Positions 1-8,513 of a DNA stretch of 64,000 bases are shown one piece after another. Each line of letters opens with the position of its first letter. The stretch's first letter is position 1. The stretch is taken from NCBI RefSeq assembly GCF_011320225.1, contig NZ_JAAOEN010000017.1, positions 32,909 through 96,908 of the forward strand. Direction: 5' to 3'. The notes beneath the pieces were generated by a model that saw only the letters and a list, made by a program, of their open reading frames with translations, had not been told where the DNA came from and ran no database searches. Both the position numbers and the translations under genes were made by a program. This stretch comes from Phytoactinopolyspora limicola. GTDB lineage: Bacteria > Actinomycetota > Actinomycetes > Jiangellales > Jiangellaceae.

Positions 1-86
1 CGCGGGGGTGTCCCCCCCCCCGGCGGGGGGGCGGTTCCGTCCCTGGGCCCCCCCCCCCCGCCACGAGTGCCTCGGTCGACGGCGGA
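1..86. other. Low-complexity G/C homopolymer stretch
   Basis: The first 60 bases contain several long runs of C and G (runs of about 7 to 12). No gene is seen here. Such runs can form a strong hairpin after the adjacent leftward gene, which ends at 87, but they are also what poor consensus at a contig edge looks like. I cannot distinguish these. Confidence 0.5.
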
Positions 87-1568
87 TCAGGTGTACAAGC
101 CCAGCTCGGGCAGCTGATCGCGGGCCTCTTTCAGCATCGATCGCACCGTCGGAAGGTAGGCTTCGACGTCGTCAACGGTGGCGCGGCTGTCCCGGCCGAT
201 CGGGTTGTTCATCGCCAGCATCCGGCGCCGCATCAGCTCCACGTGGCCGAACTGGGTGCCGAACTGGACCACGATGATCTTGCTGACCGTCGCGGTGTCG
301 GTTCCGGGTGTGAGCCGCAGACCCTGGCCGGCCAGCAGACCTCTGCCGATGAGTTGCGCCGCCTGGCAGATCAGCATGAACGCCGAGCCGGGTGTGGTTG
401 CGGCGACGTGGTCGGCGGCGGTGAGATGTTGTTCGGCTAGGTCGAAATACGGCACGCCACTGGCGGTGGGGCCGCTGATCAGTTCGAGTTGACCGTCGTC
501 GACGAGTTTGTCGATGAGTTCCGCGCCGGTGGGTGTCTCGTCGTCGGGTACCGGAACGCTATCTGGGGGCGCCACCGGCTTGACATGGACAACGGGTGGC
601 CGGGCGCCTTGGTCGCGTAGTGTGACGTCCGCCGATGGCCTAACTGCTGGCCCGGCGGCGCGGGTGGGGCCCAGCGGAGCCGGTGGAACGGCCCGCGGTG
701 GCGTGGTCCCGTTCGACCGCCGAACCCCGGGGCGCAGGCTCAACGGCGCCAGCCGATACCGTACCGGGCGCTTGAGCCGGCGCTCCGCGCGGCGGACCGC
801 CGCGGCCAGAGCATCGCGGTCCGGCCGGACCCCTTCGGTGATCACCAGCCGAACCTGGATGTTGTCCGGCTCCGGGCCGGGTACCCCGCCGAACCGCTCG
901 GCCCAGGTACCGGTCAGCGCGATCCTGGTGATGCCGGGAACCTGGCCGAACTCCTCGCCGATCACCTGCGGCACGCCGTATGTGACCCGGATGAGTTCGG
1001 TGAGCGGGCCCAACATGGGCCGGTCGCTCGCCGCCTGGGTGAGCCGGATCGCACCGTCGTTCCTGGTGCACAAGATGCCGGCGTTCTCCAGCAGCACTGA
1101 CTCCTTGGAGACCGACGCCAACGACGCCCCCGCATGTTCGGCGAGTTCAGTGAGGCTGAACGCACGATCGGGGTTGAGCAGGACAGCGGCCAGCACGCCG
1201 GCGGCGACACGTGACCGGAAGACCGGCAGCAGAGCCGGTGTGCCCTGCATCCGGCGGCCATGGCGCGGATCGGACGAGTTGGCCGTTGATCCGGCGGCGT
1301 TGCCCAGCCGGTTCAGCTGGCGCGCGGCGGCCGCCCCGGCATCGAGTTGCTCTGGAGGGACCTTCAGCACCGCTGAGAGCCACTGCCGCCACTCCGACCG
1401 GGGCACCTGGCGGCCACGTTCCCACCGGGCGACCCGGTCACGACCCATGGTTGGTCGGCCGGAGATGGTGGCGAGTTCATGCGCGAGCGAGTACTGACTC
1501 ATGCCGAGCCGGTGCCTGGCGGCGCGGATGATCTGCCCAATCGGCTGTTGTGGGGGGACTTCGGTCAT
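87..1568 (-). CDS. XRE-family regulator with wHTH, degenerate MNT-like and HEPN-like regions
   Basis: A 493-residue protein if started at the ATG at 1568, which follows an AAGGTGA ribosome-binding site; an upstream in-frame start at 1610 has none. Residues about 10-75 form a Cro/C1 helix-turn-helix (QYSLAHELA ... RWERGRQVP). Residues about 115-190 look like a winged helix (FSLTELAEHAGASLASVSKE). The following segment has the MNT nucleotidyltransferase pattern (TGTWAERFGGVPG ... PDNIQVRLVI), but the second acidic residue of the DxD pair is missing, so it is probably inactive. After a proline-rich linker, the last 130 residues are all-helical and resemble the SAV_6107-type HEPN fold (HVELMRRRMLAMNNP). 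The regulator call is secure from the HTH; the MNT and HEPN assignments are by pattern only. It is divergent from the lactonase gene at 1985, which it could control. Confidence 0.75.
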   Translation of the reverse strand: MTEVPPQQPIGQIIRAARHRLGMSQYSLAHELATISGRPTMGRDRVARWERGRQVPRSEWRQWLSAVLKVPPEQLDAGAAAARQLNRLGNAAGSTANSSDPRHGRRMQGTPALLPVFRSRVAAGVLAAVLLNPDRAFSLTELAEHAGASLASVSKESVLLENAGILCTRNDGAIRLTQAASDRPMLGPLTELIRVTYGVPQVIGEEFGQVPGITRIALTGTWAERFGGVPGPEPDNIQVRLVITEGVRPDRDALAAAVRRAERRLKRPVRYRLAPLSLRPGVRRSNGTTPPRAVPPAPLGPTRAAGPAVRPSADVTLRDQGARPPVVHVKPVAPPDSVPVPDDETPTGAELIDKLVDDGQLELISGPTASGVPYFDLAEQHLTAADHVAATTPGSAFMLICQAAQLIGRGLLAGQGLRLTPGTDTATVSKIIVVQFGTQFGHVELMRRRMLAMNNPIGRDSRATVDDVEAYLPTVRSMLKEARDQLPELGLYT

Positions 1569-1984
1569 GGGTGTCACCTTCTTCGTGATCCCGTCCGCAA
1601 CCGGGGGCAAGACGGGCCTACGGCGGTGACACTACGGCGGCTGTTGGAGGGCAAGTAGTTCGTTTTGTGCGGATATCAGGCCACTTTGCGAACGTGCACG
1701 TCATGGGCCTGCCGGCCCGAGCGAAACTGGCCCCCACGTCCGTATATGTGGCCGCGAAATGGCCCTTGGCTTCCGCTGAGCGGATCAACGGTGACGAATT
1801 GGGGCAGGTCATGAAAGCACAGAATGCAACAATGAAAGCCAGAGACTATCCGGTTGACCGCTCCCGCCACCAGTCCGCCGCCATATCGGCCGATCTGCGC
1901 GACCGGTGATGCACAACGTCGTCCCATCGAGCCCGCACGTCAACGTGACCTCTTAAGTGTCGTCCACCGGAAAGGCGATAGTGG
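1569..1984. other. Intergenic region between divergent regulator and lactonase genes
   Basis: About 416 bases holding the promoters of both neighbours. It is visibly less GC-rich than the flanking genes. Short ORFs cross it, but none has a ribosome-binding site or recognisable motif. I see no RNA gene or clear operator. Confidence 0.5.
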
Positions 1985-2863
1985 ATGCGAGCTGAGCTGA
2001 TCGATACCGCGAACGGACCACGCACCACTCTTGGAGAGAGCCCTCGGTGGGAAGGACGTGCGTGGTGGTGGGTGGACGCCTGGCAAGGTGTGGTGTGGCG
2101 ACGACATCCCGACGAGGCCGCCGTCGCCGTGTGGGCGCCGGGGGAGCGGACGTCGCTGGTCCAGCCGGCCACGGATGGTGGGGTCGTGGTGGCTCGTGGC
2201 GGACAGCTGGTCCTGGTGGATGGGGGCGGCAGCGGTCGTCCGTGGTGCGACCTCGGCCTCGGGCCGGGGTGGTTGGCCAACGACGGCGCGGCGGATGCGC
2301 GCGGCCGGCTGTGGATCGGGTCGGTCGCCCCAGGCGGTACACGGCGCGGAGGTGCGCTGCTTCGGGTCGACGGGGACGGAACCGTTCATGAGGTGGCCGG
2401 GGGATTCACCATGTCCAACGGGATGGCGTGGCATCCGGTGGCGAGTGTGCTGTTTCATGCCGACTCGTCGGAGCGGGTCATCTGGGCCCATACCGTCGAT
2501 CTCGAGTCAGGCACCGTGATCCAGAGTCGGGTGTTCGTCCGGCTGCCGGAGAATGATGGACTGCCCGACGGCCTGGCCACCGACGTGGACGGCGGGGTGT
2601 GGGTGGCCGTCCACGGCGCGGGGGAGGTACGCCGCTACTCCCCGTCGGGTCGGCTCGACATCGTGGTCGCCGTCGACGCCCCGCAATGTACGAGCCTGGC
2701 GCTGGGCGGCCCCGACGGCTACGACATGCTCATCACCACCGCACGCGAAGGTTACGAGGCCGCGCGGAGCCTGAAGGAGCCGGCTGCCGGCCGGCTGTTC
2801 CACGCCCGCAGCCCACACCAGGCCACACCCATCTCGACGGTCACCGTCGATCCGGTCAGTTGA
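1985..2863 (+). CDS. SMP-30/gluconolactonase family protein
   Basis: A 292-residue six-bladed beta-propeller lactonase of the SMP-30/regucalcin family, expected to open sugar-acid lactones in the cytoplasm with a divalent metal. The family's metal ligands are visible: the N-terminal Glu in LGESPRW (residue 18), the Asn in MSNGMAWHP and the Asp in LPDGLATDVDGGVW. The start has AAAGG nine bases upstream. Length is normal for the family. It converges on the epimerase gene at 2893 with only 29 bases between. Together with the IlvD-type dehydratase at 5174 it suggests non-phosphorylative sugar oxidation; the actual sugar is unknown. A paralogue lies at 36345. Confidence 0.88.
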   Translation: MRAELIDTANGPRTTLGESPRWEGRAWWWVDAWQGVVWRRHPDEAAVAVWAPGERTSLVQPATDGGVVVARGGQLVLVDGGGSGRPWCDLGLGPGWLANDGAADARGRLWIGSVAPGGTRRGGALLRVDGDGTVHEVAGGFTMSNGMAWHPVASVLFHADSSERVIWAHTVDLESGTVIQSRVFVRLPENDGLPDGLATDVDGGVWVAVHGAGEVRRYSPSGRLDIVVAVDAPQCTSLALGGPDGYDMLITTAREGYEAARSLKEPAAGRLFHARSPHQATPISTVTVDPVS

Positions 2864-2892
2864 ATCCCGTGCGCGGTTGGGGCGGCGGCCGG

Positions 2893-3930
2893 TCAGACTC
2901 GGGCAGGAATGTAGGTCTTGTCGTGATCGAGCCGGCCGGCCGTGGCATCCTCGACCATGCTGCGGAAGGTGTGCCGAGGCCGGTAGCCCAGGGTGGTCCG
3001 GGCCGCGTCGACGGTCATCTCCAACCGCCAGGTGAACGGCATCTTGACGACGAGCTTCTGCACACCATCGAGCTCCGAGATGATCGACGCACCCTCGTCG
3101 TAGTCGGTAGGTTCGGCTGCCGCGATGTTGAACGCGCGCCCCGAAGCGTCCGGAACTGTCAGCGCCAGATGTACACCCTGCACGGCGTCCCGGACGTCCA
3201 GCATGTGGATGCTCCACGGCTGGCCATCGGCACCTACCACCGCGACCGCATCGTCGTCGTCGGCGCCACCCACCACGTCGTCGAAGATCTGCAGCAGGTG
3301 TGGATGGCGGCGGAACAGCTGCCAAATGTTCGTGTCTTTGCCCATCGCGTCGCGGCGCAGCACCTCACGCACGCTGCCCACGCGGAACTGCCGCCTGGCT
3401 TCGGCGGGGTCGAGGACCGTCGCGAAACGCACGATCGAATAGTCGATGTCGAACTGAGCCGCGTGGTTGCGCAAGATCACCTCGCCGAGCAGCTTCGACG
3501 TGCCGTAGTAGTCGGCCGGCTCTTGCGGGGTGTCCTCCGGCAACGGAACGGTGGGCGGGTCTCCCGGGCGATACGTCCCGTCGGTGCTGGCCAGCACGAA
3601 CCGCTCCACACCCCCGGCACGCACCACACCCTCCAGCAAGCGCAGCGTACCGAACGCGTTGACGTCATAGAAGCGGTCGACCGGTGTGGAACCGCGGACG
3701 AGCTGGGCAGCCAGATGGGCCACATGGGTCACACCACGGCAGGCATCGTCGATGGTCAGCTGATCGCTCAGATCGGCCTCAACGAGCTGCACACCAGGCA
3801 TCGACGTCAGCTTCCGCACCTGCGGATCAGCGGGCATCACCATCGCCCGCACCTGGACTCCCTGCGAGACCAGGCGGTTCACCAGGTTTGCGCCGACGCG
3901 TCCAGTGGCGCCGGTGACCAGAACTCTCAT
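2893..3930 (-). CDS. NAD-dependent epimerase/dehydratase family protein
   Basis: A 345-residue extended short-chain dehydrogenase. The N-terminal Rossmann motif is GATGRVGAN, and the active-site pair is DYYGTSKLLGE (Tyr/Lys) with an upstream Ser in LASTDGTY. It could be a sugar or uronate dehydrogenase or an epimerase; the sequence does not decide. It is the last gene of a leftward group: dehydratase (5174), amidohydrolase (3986), this gene. The nearest homologue in the window is the gene at 26863, with the same order of motifs and the same long insert before the conserved IHMLDVRDAV region. The start ATG at 3930 has a GAGG nine bases upstream. Confidence 0.85.
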   Translation of the reverse strand: MRVLVTGATGRVGANLVNRLVSQGVQVRAMVMPADPQVRKLTSMPGVQLVEADLSDQLTIDDACRGVTHVAHLAAQLVRGSTPVDRFYDVNAFGTLRLLEGVVRAGGVERFVLASTDGTYRPGDPPTVPLPEDTPQEPADYYGTSKLLGEVILRNHAAQFDIDYSIVRFATVLDPAEARRQFRVGSVREVLRRDAMGKDTNIWQLFRRHPHLLQIFDDVVGGADDDDAVAVVGADGQPWSIHMLDVRDAVQGVHLALTVPDASGRAFNIAAAEPTDYDEGASIISELDGVQKLVVKMPFTWRLEMTVDAARTTLGYRPRHTFRSMVEDATAGRLDHDKTYIPARV

Positions 3931-3985
3931 GGGTAAGCCTCACTCTAGGTTCAGGCGGGATGCGCGAGTTGCACGGCGGCGCGAC

Positions 3986-4933
3986 TCACCTCTGGCCCGC
4001 CGGCGCATCATCCACCTGTGCGAGTACGAATAAGACATCGCCGGCCAGAACTCGAGCTTGCCGGCGAAGGAACATCACCATTCCGTCGTTGGGAGCCTCG
4101 ACCAGGCGCCGGAACTCGCCGTCGTACGCGTGACAGCGTCCGATCTCGTCGCCGGCGACGACCACTTGCCCGGATCGGACGCTAGAGACGAACAGGCCAG
4201 ATTCGTCTGCTTGGGCACCCTGGTCCAGGTCGCCCAGGCCGCTCACCCGGACAGGATCAACGCTCGAATCTGGATGACGCGGCGCGATCATGCCCAGCTC
4301 CGCCATCACCGCCAGCACACCGTCGACGTACGCGTCGAGCTCCCAGGCGCGGATCGATCCACCGCCGGAACATTCGGCATAGAACGCCGGTATGCCGAAC
4401 TCGGCGGCCACCGACAACGAACGCCCGGGCGCTCCGTGCGGATGTGCCCAGATCACCGGCGCCCCGAACGTCTCAGCCAGCTGTTGGGAACGCTTGGCGA
4501 CGGTGTTGTCCTCGCAGTATCCGCTCATCAGCGGCATGCGATACCGCAACCCGGCCGAATGCAGGTCGATCAGCGCGTCGCTGTCTCGGATCACCGCGTC
4601 CGTGATGGCCGCGGCGGCTGCGGCCGTCGGACCGTCGACAGCCGACCCCGGGAAGACCCGGGCCAGGTTGGCTCCATCCAGTGGACTGAATCGGTCGTGC
4701 GCCGCCCAAGCGGCGACATTGGCCGGCGCGACAGCTCGCAGTGTTCCCAGCAACGGCAGAAGCGAGACGTCGTGGATGAGCCTTCGCACCGCGAGAACAC
4801 CCTCGTCTTCATCGCCGTGGACACCTCCCAGCAGCGCGAGCGTCGGCCCAGGGCCAGCACCGGTGACCGTAGTGAGGGTGGCATCCCCGGCCAGGGGGGC
4901 GTGGGCGACGCGGTTACCTGATGCTTCGACCAT
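3986..4933 (-). CDS. Succinylglutamate desuccinylase/aspartoacylase family protein
   Basis: A 315-residue zinc hydrolase of the AstE/AspA branch of the M14 superfamily, which removes acyl groups from amino-acid-type substrates. Zinc ligands are visible as H39 and E42 (GGVHGDEDEG) and H125 (LIDLHSAG); NLARVFPG matches the substrate-binding NLNRxFPG motif. I choose the ATG at 4933 because a GTGGAGG ribosome-binding site lies six bases upstream; a GTG at 4963 would add ten residues. It sits 55 bases upstream of the epimerase at 2893 and downstream of the dehydratase at 5174 on the same strand. The substrate is unknown. GC content is still high here, so it may mark the left edge of the island. 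Confidence 0.82.
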   Translation of the reverse strand: MVEASGNRVAHAPLAGDATLTTVTGAGPGPTLALLGGVHGDEDEGVLAVRRLIHDVSLLPLLGTLRAVAPANVAAWAAHDRFSPLDGANLARVFPGSAVDGPTAAAAAAITDAVIRDSDALIDLHSAGLRYRMPLMSGYCEDNTVAKRSQQLAETFGAPVIWAHPHGAPGRSLSVAAEFGIPAFYAECSGGGSIRAWELDAYVDGVLAVMAELGMIAPRHPDSSVDPVRVSGLGDLDQGAQADESGLFVSSVRSGQVVVAGDEIGRCHAYDGEFRRLVEAPNDGMVMFLRRQARVLAGDVLFVLAQVDDAPAGQR

Positions 4934-5006
4934 GGACGCCTCCACCTCTGCGCCGACCTGCACGGGCTCGTCCGGTTGCAGCTAAGTGAAGAGAACTTTG
5001 TTGGAT

Positions 5007-5020
5007 GATACACAGGTTTC
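5007..5020. promoter_or_regulatory. Candidate operator, GATACACAGGTTTC
   Basis: This lies upstream of the leftward amidohydrolase gene and agrees at 12 of 14 positions with the palindrome GAAACACATGTTTC found before the ABC ATPase genes at 26468. It is one of four similarly spaced sites (GAWA-N6-TTTC) in the window. Function is inferred only from position and repetition. Confidence 0.35.
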
Positions 5021-5173
5021 AACTTCTTGTGGGTAGCTCGGCCCTGAGCTATAGACGGATGGGATTGTCCAGGCCCAGGGCTACGGTCTCGTAGTCCCAT
5101 TGCGGCGTCTGTGGGGAGCGGACTCAAAAGGCGGCGCGCGGCGAGTATTGTGACGCCACCTCTGCCACGTGGA

Positions 5174-6919
5174 TCAGTGCGAGTGTCGTGGCTCCACATG
5201 TCCACTGCCCCCGACGAGAAAGTCAAGGTCGGCGCCGTGATTCGCTTGCATGACATGATCGGTATACAGCTTGGTCCAACCACGCGATGGCGTGTCCGCT
5301 GGAACCTGGTACCTTGCTCGCCGTGAATCAAGCTCGGCAGCATCCACGAGGAGTTCGAGCTTGCGGTTCGCAACATCGAGCTCAATCCAATCGCCGCTGC
5401 GGACGAGGGCAAGTGGCCCACCTACCGCCGCCTCCGGCGCGACATGCAGGATGCATGTGCCGTAGCCAGTGCCGCTCATGCGGGCATCACTGATCCGAAC
5501 CACGTCCTCCACCCCCCTGTTCAGCAGAACCTGGGGCACGGGTACGTTGCCAACCTCCGGAAAGCCTGGATAACCCTTGGGGCCGGCATATCGAACAACA
5601 ATGACACTCGAGGCCACCACCGGTAGATCAGGATCATCGGCCGCTGCGACATAGTCCTCCACCCTGTCAAAGACGAGTGCTTGCCCTCGGTGACGGAGCA
5701 GATGCGGGGATGCCGCCGAAACCTTGAGGACGGCGCCGTCTGGGCACAGGCTACCCCTGAGGACCACTGTGCCAGAGCCCGCGGGGAGGACAGGCCGCTC
5801 GACCTCGGAGATGACGTCTCGGTTCCAGCATGGAGCGTCCGCGGTCTCTTCGCCGATGGTCCGACCGCTGACAGTGAGGGCGTCCCGGTGAATCAGGTGG
5901 CCGAGCTCCCGTATCACCGCAGGAAGCCCACCAGCGTAATAGAAGTCTTCCATTAAGTACCGACCAGAAGGCTTGAGATTGACCAGGAGGGGGACGTCGG
6001 TGGTCAACTCATCAAAGTCGTCTAGCACGAGCGGTACGCCCAGGCGGCCTGCGAGGGCCAAGAGGTGAACCACTGCGTTGGTGGAGCCGCCAATAGCGGC
6101 ATTGACACGGATAGCGTTCTCGAATGCTGCGCGCACCAGCAACCGGGAAGGTCTAAGCCCTTCGTCGGCGAGTTCAACGGCTCTGCGGCCGGCGGCCTGT
6201 GCGAGCGAGAGACGGCGTGAGTCAACCGCAGGGATAGCTGCACCGCCGGAAAGCTGCAGGCCAAGCGCCTCAGCGAGGCATGCCATAGTCGAGGCCGTGC
6301 CCATCGTCATGCAATGACCACGGCTGCGCGACATGCAGCCCTCCGCCTCGGACAAGTCCGCTTCGGTCATGCGCCGGGCTCGTACCTCCTGGCTGAACCG
6401 CCATACGTCAGTCCCGGAACCTATGTTGTGGCCACGGAACACGCCATTGAGCATGGGGCCGCCTGTCACCATAATGGCCGGAACGTCCACGCTGGCGGCG
6501 CCCATGAGCTGAGCCGGCGTGGTCTTGTCGCATCCGGCCAGTAGTACCACAGCATCAAGTGGATTCGCCCGAATTCCCTCCTCGACCTCCATGGCCATCA
6601 AGTTGCGAAACAGCATGGTAGTTGGTCGCATCATCGATTCGCCGAGTGACATGGTGGGAAACTCCAACGGCCAACCGCCGGCCTCCCATACTCCCCGTTT
6701 TACGGCATCGGCAATGTCCCGTAGGTGGGCATTGCACGGCGTCAACTCAGACCAGCTGTTCGCAATCCCCACGACAGCGCGTCCGTCGAAGACCTCGGGG
6801 GTGAATCCCTGGCTGCGCATCCATGACCGGTGGATGAACCCGTTTCGTCCGTTCGCCCGGAACCAAGCCTCGCTTCGTCGTCCGAGGGGAATTCTCGTCG
6901 TGCTTGCCTGATCTTCCAC
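5174..6919 (-). CDS. IlvD/Edd family sugar-acid dehydratase
   Basis: A 581-residue Fe-S dehydratase starting at the GTG at 6919, which has a perfect AGGAGG ribosome-binding site; the ORF is open for 49 more codons upstream without one. Cluster ligands are C62 (ELTPCNAH), C130 (LLAGCDKTTP) and C203 (SRGHCMTMGT). The stretch IGSGTDVWRFSQEVRA is characteristic of the L-arabinonate/pentonate dehydratase branch rather than amino-acid-biosynthetic IlvD, which argues for dehydration of an aldonic acid to a 2-keto-3-deoxy acid. Codon use is less GC-rich than in the left flank. It is the first gene of a leftward group with the amidohydrolase and epimerase, after a 240-base gap. Confidence 0.88.
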   Translation of the reverse strand: MEDQASTTRIPLGRRSEAWFRANGRNGFIHRSWMRSQGFTPEVFDGRAVVGIANSWSELTPCNAHLRDIADAVKRGVWEAGGWPLEFPTMSLGESMMRPTTMLFRNLMAMEVEEGIRANPLDAVVLLAGCDKTTPAQLMGAASVDVPAIMVTGGPMLNGVFRGHNIGSGTDVWRFSQEVRARRMTEADLSEAEGCMSRSRGHCMTMGTASTMACLAEALGLQLSGGAAIPAVDSRRLSLAQAAGRRAVELADEGLRPSRLLVRAAFENAIRVNAAIGGSTNAVVHLLALAGRLGVPLVLDDFDELTTDVPLLVNLKPSGRYLMEDFYYAGGLPAVIRELGHLIHRDALTVSGRTIGEETADAPCWNRDVISEVERPVLPAGSGTVVLRGSLCPDGAVLKVSAASPHLLRHRGQALVFDRVEDYVAAADDPDLPVVASSVIVVRYAGPKGYPGFPEVGNVPVPQVLLNRGVEDVVRISDARMSGTGYGTCILHVAPEAAVGGPLALVRSGDWIELDVANRKLELLVDAAELDSRRARYQVPADTPSRGWTKLYTDHVMQANHGADLDFLVGGSGHVEPRHSH

Positions 6920-7307
6920 GTACCGTCCTCCTGGCTGAATTGGATTGATGGTGACGGGCGAAACACCTGGCCGCCGTATCAACCGACCTTCTGTCGACAC
7001 CTTCTTTCGGTCTTGTCGTTCGTTGCTGGGACGCAGAACCGAACGCCGCGGTCGGCCGTGCGCCAAGCCGTTCTAGAGAGGAAGGCGAACGCAAGTCGTG
7101 CCAATCTAGAGGTGGATACGTTGTTGTCTACATGGGAGAGCAACACTCGCCGACTCTCCATCAGTGGAAAACGTCCCCTGGTTGGAGCTACCCCTGATGA
7201 AGAGGGTAGTAGAAACAAGGAGTCGCCGGCCCTAAGAGCCTAAACCGGCGTTTCAGGAGGCTGGCCACTCCTTCAGTGGATGCTGGTCGACACGAGCCTG
7301 AAGTGGC
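6920..7307. other. Divergent promoter region between dehydratase and acyltransferase
   Basis: About 390 bases. It contains a GAAACAC half-site at 6960-6966, 40 bases upstream of the dehydratase start, resembling the candidate operator at 26468, and a TTGTCTACA element at 7124-7132. No supported gene is seen; ORFs here lack ribosome-binding sites. Confidence 0.4.
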
Positions 7308-8513
7308 GTGATCCCTGGAGTCCCGTTGTTCAAGGAGCGAAACCTCAGCGATATAGAAGTCAAATTCAAGGGGAAGGGGCCTTGCTACGTCATCGGATAC
7401 AGCGGCTCGATAGACGAAGCGTCGTTCAAAGAGGCCACGGTGTTGCTGTGCCAGCGCCACCCTGTCCTCGGGGGAAGAATCAGACGGGACAAGGACTCAT
7501 ATATTCTGGACCTACGGAGCAGTCGGCCGCCACCCTTTGTCGCGGGCGGCGGCAGTCTGGCGACAGTGCTGAGGGCGGCATTCTCTTCATGGGATCCTGA
7601 GCAAGCACTGTCAAGGTTCGTCCTGGTGCAAGACGGACGCCGTGGGTACGTCGGGTTCCGGCCCGATCACTCCGTCGCCGATGCGAGCAGCACCTTGGTC
7701 ATGTTGACGGATCTCTGGACCATCTACGTACAGATAGTTCAAGGTGGCGATCCTTATCTCCCGCCCTCGCGTGCGATGCCGGCATCTCCCGACGCGTTGC
7801 TCCGAGGCTGGAGCGCGAGTCAGGGTGAGCGCCAGCCAGTCATACGTGATGCTCACGAGGACCAGGGCTACGTCGCAATGACTGAGCGGATCTGGCTGTC
7901 TGTGGAGGAGACGGCGCGAGTTGTGACAGGGGCAAAGGCAAAAGGAATGACGGTTCACGCGCTAGTTTGTGGAGCTATTTTTGTTGCACATGCCCGGCAA
8001 CAACGTCACCAGTGGCCATTCGCGTGTATCTCTACCGTTGATCTACGGACTCGGACTGTCCCACCTGTGTCGCCAACCGATACGACGAACCTAATTGGAT
8101 TCCATCGCATCGTAATTCAGGCAGGGGCAAATTTGAGTGCTCCCATGATGGGTAAACGAATTGGTGCTGACTTGGCACACTGTATCGCTGACCGGTCCCT
8201 CTATGTGCCGACTTCGTCGCTAGAACTCCCTTTCCTGAAGAGTGTTCAAGGGGTGGAATGGCAGAGGTTGAATATATGTGTGAATAACTGGGGGATAGTT
8301 CCAAATTTCGTGCAGCCGCCCGGTGTTGACTGGCTGGACTTTCGAGGGATCTGGCCGGATCCGATTAAGACTTCATTTTCCGGGTATCTGGTGTATACAT
8401 TCAATGGCCGGTTGAGTATAGACTGTCATTATCCGGGTGGATTATTTGGTAGAGACGAAGTGAAGGAAATGGCCTCAGAAGTGGTAGATGAACTGGAGGT
8501 GGCGACCCGTTGA
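7308..8513 (+). CDS. Condensation/PapA-type acyltransferase family protein
   Basis: A 401-residue protein of the chloramphenicol-acetyltransferase/condensation fold. The catalytic motif is H121-S-V-A-D125, reached after the typical N-terminal layout (SIDEASFKEATVLLCQRHPVLGGRI). The first histidine of the classical HHxxxD is replaced by Asp (PDHSVAD). A downstream WLDFRGIW may correspond to the family's DFGW structural motif. Such enzymes esterify hydroxyl groups of lipids, sugars or polyketides, as PapA proteins do. The GTG at 7308 is the first start after an in-frame stop but lacks a good ribosome-binding site; a TTG at 7326 is an alternative. The 3' end overlaps the convergent esterase gene by 85 bases. 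The substrate is unknown. Confidence 0.72.
   Translation: MIPGVPLFKERNLSDIEVKFKGKGPCYVIGYSGSIDEASFKEATVLLCQRHPVLGGRIRRDKDSYILDLRSSRPPPFVAGGGSLATVLRAAFSSWDPEQALSRFVLVQDGRRGYVGFRPDHSVADASSTLVMLTDLWTIYVQIVQGGDPYLPPSRAMPASPDALLRGWSASQGERQPVIRDAHEDQGYVAMTERIWLSVEETARVVTGAKAKGMTVHALVCGAIFVAHARQQRHQWPFACISTVDLRTRTVPPVSPTDTTNLIGFHRIVIQAGANLSAPMMGKRIGADLAHCIADRSLYVPTSSLELPFLKSVQGVEWQRLNICVNNWGIVPNFVQPPGVDWLDFRGIWPDPIKTSFSGYLVYTFNGRLSIDCHYPGGLFGRDEVKEMASEVVDELEVATR

Noticed and set aside
508-1497. A 329-codon ORF on the plus strand
   Set aside because: It is the antisense shadow of the XRE regulator; its product is Arg/Ser/Pro-rich with no domain, and no ribosome-binding site is present.
2599-3936. 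A 445-codon plus-strand ORF overlapping lactonase and epimerase
   Set aside because: Composition is typical of the reverse frame of a high-GC gene; the epimerase on the other strand has complete family motifs.
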